Part shown: positions 58,664-64,000 of the stretch, piece by piece | Position numbering within the stretch: the stretch's first letter is position 1 | Layout of the letters: every line of letters starts with the position of its first letter | Origin: Zestosphaera sp. | GTDB lineage: Archaea > Thermoproteota > Thermoprotei_A > Sulfolobales > NBVN01 | DNA length: 64,000 nt | Direction: 5' to 3' | Assembly (NCBI GenBank): GCA_038727705.1 | Contig: JAVYVJ010000001.1 | Location: 31,924 to 95,923 of the forward strand | Program-made: the position numbers and the translations under genes | The notes under the pieces: generated by a model | Databases searched by the model: none | What the model was told of the DNA's origin: nothing | What the model saw: the letters and a program-made list of their open reading frames with translations, nothing else

Positions 58664-60595
58664 TTAAGTCTTCACTCCGAGGTGTTTTTCAAACCAGTCT
58701 AAAATCAACTGATATCTTTTGAGTCTAGCCTTCGGCTTCCCAGTCATGCTGAACGTGTGTGAGCTGTCTTTGAACAGCGCGATGGCGCTCTTCTTACCCA
58801 GGTGTTTAAGTGTTGTGTGCATGACTAGAGCCTGCTCTAGGTAGCATCTATAGTCATTTAGGCCGTGTATGAAGAGCGTTGGTGTTTTGACGTTGTGGGC
58901 ATAATATACTGGGGATTTCCTCTCCATGGCTTCCCGATTATTGAATGGCGTTCCCCCTATCTGATCCGGGACAAACAGGAATCCGATATCGGCTACGCCG
59001 TATTCCCCGAGCCATGTTGAGATTCCGTCCTCTGACACCGCTACCTTGAATGTGTCGGTGTGTGTTATGATCCAGTTCGTCATGAAGCCTCCATAGCTTA
59101 TCCCGGCCACCCCAAGTCTCTCCGGGTCTATCCCGTCCTCATGATTCAGGACGTGGTTAATTCCCTCCATTATGTCTTCATAGTCCCTCTCCCCGTACCT
59201 GAACCGTATGTCGGCGAAGTCCTCACTGTATCCGTCACTGCCCCTCGGGTTCATGTAGATGACGTAGAACCCCTGTGAGGCTAGGAGTTGATGCTCGAAC
59301 ATGAATGAGTGTCCGTACTTGTTCTTCGGACCGCCGTGGATCTCTAGGATGGCCGGTGACTTGCCGTTAATGTCTAGCCTCCTTTCTACGGGTCTCAACA
59401 CCCATCCTTCTACCGGGGTGCCGTCACTCGCTACGAACGAGAAGTGAGTTGGTTTCGAGAGTTTGAATTGGTTGAGCCACTGATTGTAGTTCGTAATTTT
59501 CTTTATACTCATCCGATTCAGGTCGAGCGAGTACAGCTCTACAGGGGTTACTCCATCGGATCTGGTGTACGCTACAGTGTTCCCAGCGATGTCGAAGTCT
59601 AGAACCACGGATTCCTCGCTCATTAGCTCCCGGTAGGTGTTGCCACCCTCCCACACGTACAGCGGGATCCTACCCCCATCGCTTAACGTGAAATATACCT
59701 TACCACCCGCTATCCTAGGTTTCGTGAAGCTGAAGGCAGGCCCCTCGACATCGTTGTAGATTCTTCCACCCACGGCCTTGCCTAGGGGCGTGTCGTACAG
59801 GATGATGTCATCCTTGTCCAGATCTATGAGCAGGAGCCTCGTGTGCGTGGTGAGCCCTCGCTCCATCTTGTGGGCGGAGATGGCGGCCAGCGATCCCTCC
59901 ACACTTATGCCTTCGACGAAGTACTCCGCACCGCCGGCAAGTTGCTTTAACTCGAGGGAGGGGGGTTTGAAGAGGTAGAGCCGCGAGAGCAGGGGTGAAG
60001 CCTTATTCTCGGCAAGGGCGAGCACCCCCCTCGTGCACTCCCCGTTAACGTCGAAGTTGAGCACGTTGTGCTCCGGGCCTGTCAGGGGCTCCATGTAGCC
60101 GGACCTCAAGTCTATCCTGTAAAGTCTGGTGATGATGTGCGTGATGAACCCCGCCCCGTCGTGCCACACCTGCGTCTCTTCAGTGTATATCAGGTCGGGG
60201 TCCGGAGCGCCTTTAACATCCTGAACTATGGCGTAAGCGACGTCATCGCAGCATATCCTGTAGTCCTTGATGGGCTTCTCCAAGGTGAGCAGGGTTCGGG
60301 TGCCGTCGCCGAGCGTGTGCTCAACCAGGTGAATCCTCATGTCATCAGACACTCTCAGGAAGTAGAGTCTTTTGCCGGAGGGCGACCATCTGGGGAGCAG
60401 GTCCTTATTACCTTGGCTTGCGAAGACCCTCTCACCGGACGTTACGTCATATACCTCAACCCAACTCCTGTAGTCGTTGCTCGTCAGGGATGGCTTAGTT
60501 GCGGTGAAGGCCGCTAAACGCCCCTCAGGATTCAAGCTAACCTGAGAGACTGATGTGAAGAACTCAAAATCGTTGGGTTGTAGTCTCTTACTCAA
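58664..60595 (-). CDS. S9 family peptidase (acylaminoacyl-peptidase type)
   Basis: 643 residues: an N-terminal beta-propeller (about 1-370; repeats such as LLPRWSPSGKRLYFLR), then an alpha/beta-hydrolase domain with the oxyanion region EIHGGPKNKYGH, nucleophile Ser in GISYGGFMTNW near 510, Asp in HGLNDYRC near 595 and His in DSSHTFSMTG near 620. No signal peptide is seen, so it is cytosolic and would degrade imported peptides. TTG 60595 is the start. It is divergent from the peptide-transporter operon. Confidence 0.93.
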   Translation of the reverse strand: MSKRLQPNDFEFFTSVSQVSLNPEGRLAAFTATKPSLTSNDYRSWVEVYDVTSGERVFASQGNKDLLPRWSPSGKRLYFLRVSDDMRIHLVEHTLGDGTRTLLTLEKPIKDYRICCDDVAYAIVQDVKGAPDPDLIYTEETQVWHDGAGFITHIITRLYRIDLRSGYMEPLTGPEHNVLNFDVNGECTRGVLALAENKASPLLSRLYLFKPPSLELKQLAGGAEYFVEGISVEGSLAAISAHKMERGLTTHTRLLLIDLDKDDIILYDTPLGKAVGGRIYNDVEGPAFSFTKPRIAGGKVYFTLSDGGRIPLYVWEGGNTYRELMSEESVVLDFDIAGNTVAYTRSDGVTPVELYSLDLNRMSIKKITNYNQWLNQFKLSKPTHFSFVASDGTPVEGWVLRPVERRLDINGKSPAILEIHGGPKNKYGHSFMFEHQLLASQGFYVIYMNPRGSDGYSEDFADIRFRYGERDYEDIMEGINHVLNHEDGIDPERLGVAGISYGGFMTNWIITHTDTFKVAVSEDGISTWLGEYGVADIGFLFVPDQIGGTPFNNREAMERKSPVYYAHNVKTPTLFIHGLNDYRCYLEQALVMHTTLKHLGKKSAIALFKDSSHTFSMTGKPKARLKRYQLILDWFEKHLGVKT

Positions 60596-60766
60596 GGTAC
60601 CACCCGAATTTATTCTAATAGGGGGTTTGGCTTATATAATTGGTATGCGACAACAATATATTGCCATCACCGACATATGCGTCAATAATTTCACGAATAG
60701 CCGTGTGTTAGGTTGAAATGCTTCCTTGGAAATCCCCTTGGATTATGAATAAAATTTTACATAGAT

Positions 60767-60777
60767 ACATTTAAATA
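60767..60777 (+). promoter_or_regulatory. Box A upstream of peptide transporter operon
   Basis: ACATTTAAATA lies about 38 bp before ATG 60811, leaving a short leader with a TTAGGTGAT ribosome-binding site (about 60797-60804). The divergent spacer 60596-60810 holds no other feature. Confidence 0.45.
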
Positions 60778-60810
60778 CGGTTCTCATAAAGCAATTTAGG
60801 TGATTCAGAC

Positions 60811-62631
60811 ATGAATCGCTTGGCCATTGTCAGCGCGTTGATTATTGCGTCCCTCTGCTTGATGGTCTCGGCTCAGGCGTCAGGGCTAGAGCAAGACTCG
60901 CTCAAGGTCGATATACATGGCTACATAAGGAGAGAGCCCTGGATGAGCCCTGGTGGGACTTTAAGGATTCCTTTGTTGGGTGAGGCTGGGACGTTAAACC
61001 CGTTGGTCTACACTACATCATTGGAGGGGGCCATCATAGACTGCATCTACGATACCCTGGTCGTAATGACGCCTGATCTGAGGTTCGCGGGCAGGTTGGC
61101 TAGGGATTGGGAAGTCTCGCAGGACGGCAGGACGTGGACATTCAGTCTTTTCAGTAATGTGTCATGGCATGACGGCAAGCAGTTGACGGCCGAGGACGTC
61201 GCTTTCACGTATAATCTCTTGGCGAAGGTGGGCGGTATGACTCCGTGGGCCGGTGTGGCAGCCCTGATAGACAGGGCTGAGGTGGTGGATGACTATACCG
61301 TTAGGATCGTGTTGAAGGAGCCGTTCGCTGCATTCCTTTATAAAGTGGCTGGAACTATACGTATACTGCCCAAACATATTTGGGAAGGCCTGGATAACGT
61401 AGTTACGTACAAGAATGAAAGGCCTGTTGGGTCAGGGCCTTTCGTGTTCGTTGAGCACGAGCCGCAGAGGTACTACAAGCTGAGCGCTAACGTTAAGTAC
61501 CACCTCGGAAGGCCTTTAATCGATGAACTACTCTTCATAGTGATGTCCGACCCTGATTCAATGCTGTTGGCCTTCTCCAAAGGCGAGATAGACGCAGTTA
61601 CTTGGAGCATCCCCTACGCAAGCGTTGACAAGTTCAAGGACGCCCCGAACGTGAAGCTCCACAAAGCAACGGAAGCCGGTGCGCACTTCGTGTTCTTTAA
61701 CTGCGGCAAGTACCCTATGAATGAAACCCTCTTCAGACGCGCGATGTACCACTTAATAAACGTGAGCGAGGTGGTTGAGGCGGTATTCTCAGGTAACGCC
61801 CTCCCAGGATCCCTTGGCTTCATACCTCCTAACATGAAACCTTGGTCAAACCCTGACCTACCTCCTAAGGAAAAATTGTACCCATACAGCGTTGAGACTG
61901 CTAAGAAGCTCCTGGATGAGTTAGGTCTTAAGGACCGGAACGGTGATGGTTGGAGGGAAACCGCCAGCGGGGATAAGTTGGAAGTGACCATATATTCGTT
62001 CGCAGGGGACCCGATGGTCGTCAGAACCGCTGAAATGCTGTCGCAGGGCCTGAGGGAGGCTGGAGTCAGCGTTAAGCATCAATCAGTTGAGATAACAACG
62101 CTGTTGAGCAAGCTCGTTACCGGGGACTTCGACATGGTCGCCATATTAGGTGGTGATATAGAGCCCGACATTGTTTATGACTTCTTCCACAGCAGTGGGG
62201 GCTTCAACTTCGGCAGGTGCTCCTTCCCGGATCTTGATGCGCTTATAGAGAAGCAGAGGTTCACAATCGATGTTGACGAGAGGATCTCCGCGCTTTGGGG
62301 GGTGCAGAGGAAGCTGGCCGAACACCTGCCCGTTCTAGTCTTGGCTCACCAGGAGTTCGTCTTCACATATAGAACCGATAACTTTGATGGTTGGGTCGTA
62401 GGTCCCTTCCTGCGGCCGGACAACTTCTTCGCATTCATGAACCTCTACAGCGTGAAGTTGGTTAAGACACCCACGCCAACAACGACCAAACCCACGACCC
62501 CGACCACGACTTCCGTTGCGTCGCTAACAGAGCCCCCTAAGACTGGGGTAGACTACTCGTTGGTCTTAGTCGGTGTGGCGGTGGTTGCCTTAGTAGTCGT
62601 TATAGCTCTCTACATGCTGAGGAGAAAGTGA
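60811..62631 (+). CDS. ABC transporter substrate-binding protein, family 5 (oligopeptide/dipeptide)
   Basis: 606 residues: N-terminal signal sequence (LAIVSALIIASLCLMVSAQA), the family 5 domain with LRIPLLGEAGTLNPLVYTTS, LARDWEVSQDGRTWTFSL, WHDGKQLTAEDVAFTYN and VGSGPFVFVEHEPQRYYKL, then a Thr/Pro linker (TPTPTTTKPTTPTTT) and a C-terminal membrane helix (VALVVVIALYMLRRK), the typical archaeal surface-anchored layout. It captures peptides or oligosaccharides; peptides are favoured by the neighbouring peptidase. Confidence 0.93.
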   Translation: MNRLAIVSALIIASLCLMVSAQASGLEQDSLKVDIHGYIRREPWMSPGGTLRIPLLGEAGTLNPLVYTTSLEGAIIDCIYDTLVVMTPDLRFAGRLARDWEVSQDGRTWTFSLFSNVSWHDGKQLTAEDVAFTYNLLAKVGGMTPWAGVAALIDRAEVVDDYTVRIVLKEPFAAFLYKVAGTIRILPKHIWEGLDNVVTYKNERPVGSGPFVFVEHEPQRYYKLSANVKYHLGRPLIDELLFIVMSDPDSMLLAFSKGEIDAVTWSIPYASVDKFKDAPNVKLHKATEAGAHFVFFNCGKYPMNETLFRRAMYHLINVSEVVEAVFSGNALPGSLGFIPPNMKPWSNPDLPPKEKLYPYSVETAKKLLDELGLKDRNGDGWRETASGDKLEVTIYSFAGDPMVVRTAEMLSQGLREAGVSVKHQSVEITTLLSKLVTGDFDMVAILGGDIEPDIVYDFFHSSGGFNFGRCSFPDLDALIEKQRFTIDVDERISALWGVQRKLAEHLPVLVLAHQEFVFTYRTDNFDGWVVGPFLRPDNFFAFMNLYSVKLVKTPTPTTTKPTTPTTTSVASLTEPPKTGVDYSLVLVGVAVVALVVVIALYMLRRK

Positions 62632-62637
62632 GTTCAA

Positions 62638-63615
62638 GTGCACCTGAGGGCGTACATACTCAGGAAGGTTTTAAGTAGATTTTTCGTCTTCATGGTTGTG
62701 CTCACCGTAGCGTTCGTTATGCCCAGACTCATGCCTGGGGGCGCCTTCGCTTACTTGATCGAGAACCCCAATATATCCCCGGAGTTTAGGGAGGCCCTCA
62801 TAAGGCAGTTCGGCCTGGATAAGCCGATCGTAGAGCAGTACGTGCTCTTCCTCCGTGAGTTCTTCATGGAGGGGAATCTTGGGGTTTCCTTCTACTATAG
62901 GAAGCCTGTTATGGATGTGATAATGAAGGCCCTGCCGTGGACGCTCCTCCTCACAACATCATCGATTCTCCTCTCCGCGTTGATAGGGATCCTCGTAGGG
63001 ATTCTCATGGCGAGTAAGAGGGGAGGAGTCCTTGACAGGACGCTCTTCAATGCCTCAATGTTCTTCAGCTCCATGCCTGCCTTCTGGCTGGCCCTCCTAC
63101 TCCTAACGTTCTTCGGCTACCAGCTTGGCCTATTCCCGCTTTATGGTGCCTACACCTACGGCAGGATCTACGCCTCAACGTTGGAGTACGTTGCTGACGT
63201 TGCCCATCACCTATTCCTACCCTTCGTGACCCTCACAGTGTTAATTACCTCAGCCTACCTGGTCCTCTCGAGAAATCTAGCTATTAACGTCCTCTCCGAG
63301 GACTTCATAATGGCTGTCAGGGCTAAGGGTCTTCCGGAGAGGTTAGTGCTTTTCAGGCACGCATTGAGGACGATCCTAGCCCCCCTCCTCTCGTTGGTCT
63401 CGATAGATCTCGGGTACTCCATAGGAGGGGCTTTGATAATTGAGACTGTGTTCTCCCTCCCCGGCGTGGGGAAGCTAATGTACGATGCGATACTAATGCA
63501 GGACTACCCGATGATTTTAGGTGTCGTTATAATAACGTCCGCCGTGACCTTGTTGCTGGTCACGCTAGCTGAGGCAGTCGCGGCGGTCATAGACCCGAGG
63601 GTGAGGTTGACGTGA
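62638..63615 (+). CDS. Peptide ABC transporter permease, DppB/OppB type
   Basis: 325 residues, six membrane helices: first helix FFVFMVVLTVAFVMPRLMPGG, the long extracytoplasmic region with REALIRQFGLDKPIVEQYV, and the coupling loop FIMAVRAKGLPERLVLFRHALR near 222. It ends YPMILGVVIITSAVTLLL...VIDPRVRL in pattern, as in DppB. GTG 62638 starts 6 bp after the binding protein; its stop overlaps the next GTG (GTGA). Confidence 0.94.
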   Translation: MHLRAYILRKVLSRFFVFMVVLTVAFVMPRLMPGGAFAYLIENPNISPEFREALIRQFGLDKPIVEQYVLFLREFFMEGNLGVSFYYRKPVMDVIMKALPWTLLLTTSSILLSALIGILVGILMASKRGGVLDRTLFNASMFFSSMPAFWLALLLLTFFGYQLGLFPLYGAYTYGRIYASTLEYVADVAHHLFLPFVTLTVLITSAYLVLSRNLAINVLSEDFIMAVRAKGLPERLVLFRHALRTILAPLLSLVSIDLGYSIGGALIIETVFSLPGVGKLMYDAILMQDYPMILGVVIITSAVTLLLVTLAEAVAAVIDPRVRLT

Positions 63616-64000
63616 CTGCAACCGGAGTTAGAGGGGCTCTCACATCCCTCCTCAAGAGTAAGTCAGGCATCGTTGGGCTCGTGCTAGTGCTCGTGCCTCT
63701 GGCTATGGCTCTGTTCCCCCAGCACATAGCTCCCTACGACCCCTACAGGAGGGTTGGCAAGCCTTTCCAGCCACCCTCACTCACTTACTTCTTAGGGACT
63801 AATGACGTCGGTCAAGACATCTTCAGCGAGCTTGTGTACGGTGCCAGGATCTCACTTTTCGTCGGCATCGTCGCGGCCCTGACGTCAGTGACTCTAGGGA
63901 CGCTGGCCGGGTTGGTGGCCGGCTACGTGGGGGGACTTATTGATGAGGCAATCATGTCGGTCACAGACACGGTGCTGTTGATACCTGTCCTGCCGTTCAT
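63612..64000 (+). CDS. Peptide ABC transporter permease, DppC/OppC type (5' part, cut by window)
   Basis: An open frame from GTG 63612 with no stop to the window edge (129 codons). It begins with the OppC N-terminus: SLLKSKSGIVGLVLVLVPLA helix, AFLFPQHIAPYDPY-like segment (FPQHIAPYDPYRRVGKPF), then YFLGTNDVGQDIFSELVYGARISL, the diagnostic GTDxxGRDxxSRxxxGARxSL motif of DppC/OppC. It pairs with the upstream DppB-like permease. Confidence 0.9.
   Translation, partial: MTATGVRGALTSLLKSKSGIVGLVLVLVPLAMALFPQHIAPYDPYRRVGKPFQPPSLTYFLGTNDVGQDIFSELVYGARISLFVGIVAALTSVTLGTLAGLVAGYVGGLIDEAIMSVTDTVLLIPVLPF

Noticed and set aside
1..64000. CRISPR array, prophage, intact IS element, replication origin
   Set aside because: No regularly spaced repeats, cas, integrase, transposase or Orc1/Cdc6 genes were seen. 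The region reads as core chromosome.

Overview
The window is a compact archaeal chromosome segment, most likely from a hyperthermophilic member of the Thermoproteota (crenarchaeal type). The evidence is a full-length reverse gyrase, Alba, a TFE-beta-like FeS/winged-helix factor, TFB, archaeal XPB, TIP49, GatD/GatE, Nop5 with fibrillarin, Gar1, ribosomal proteins S8e and S30e, a bifunctional FBP aldolase/phosphatase, a tRNA-Leu with an intron, and many leaderless or GTG/TTG starts behind AT-rich box A elements. The order cannot be fixed from this sequence alone. No CRISPR array, rRNA gene or intact transposon was seen.

Layout: 1-1903 is a Co/Ni ECF transporter (CbiM-PDGLE-CbiQ-CbiO). A tRNA-Arg at 2034 is followed by a broken ATPase gene and a phosphoesterase. 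3780-11083 is a sulfur-handling island: O-phosphoserine sulfhydrylase with a ParB-like N-terminus, a frameshifted E1/ThiF-MoeB gene, TusA, a divergent TusA-like protein, IscU, IscS, SufS and a third class V PLP enzyme. 11142-19836 holds gluconeogenic TpiA and FBPA/P, reverse gyrase, NAD(P)HX repair and CTP synthase. 19889-22866 is indolepyruvate oxidoreductase IorAB plus a stand-alone RAM domain. 22975-24065 is a small redox operon (HdrA-like, ferredoxin, ArsR) with a perfect palindromic operator. 24233-29721 is the phosphate regulon (AbrB-PhoU divergent from PstSCAB-PhoU).

29982-36188 has XPB, a GC-rich structured region that looks like an unannotated RNA gene, Alba, a second structured non-coding stretch, a DHPS-related protein and O6-methylguanine methyltransferase. 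36190-40365 is a leftward operon (DUF354, RNase HII, DRG GTPase, a zinc protein, a small protein). 40430-53307 is mostly information processing: GlmM, Trm112-like, TIP49, Trm1, TFE-beta-like, THEP1, an HTH protein, FlpA-Nop5, S30e and GatDE. 53397-58535 carries tRNA-Leu (intron), an MBL hydrolase, Gar1-TFB, S8e-SRP19, cis-prenyltransferase, Upp and tRNA-Gly. The right end has an S9 peptidase and a peptide ABC transporter that runs off the window, consistent with a peptide-using heterotroph.

Points most worth a second look: (i) srp19, and probably iscS, have no in-frame ATG/GTG/TTG where their proteins should begin, suggesting non-AUG starts; (ii) a frameshift at a TG repeat splits the E1-like sulfur-activation gene; (iii) the HdrA/ferredoxin/ArsR operon has an SmtB/ArsR-type palindrome between its box A and start; (iv) a GC-rich structured segment upstream of XPB is probably a non-coding RNA gene; (v) TFB has lost two of its four zinc-ribbon cysteines.
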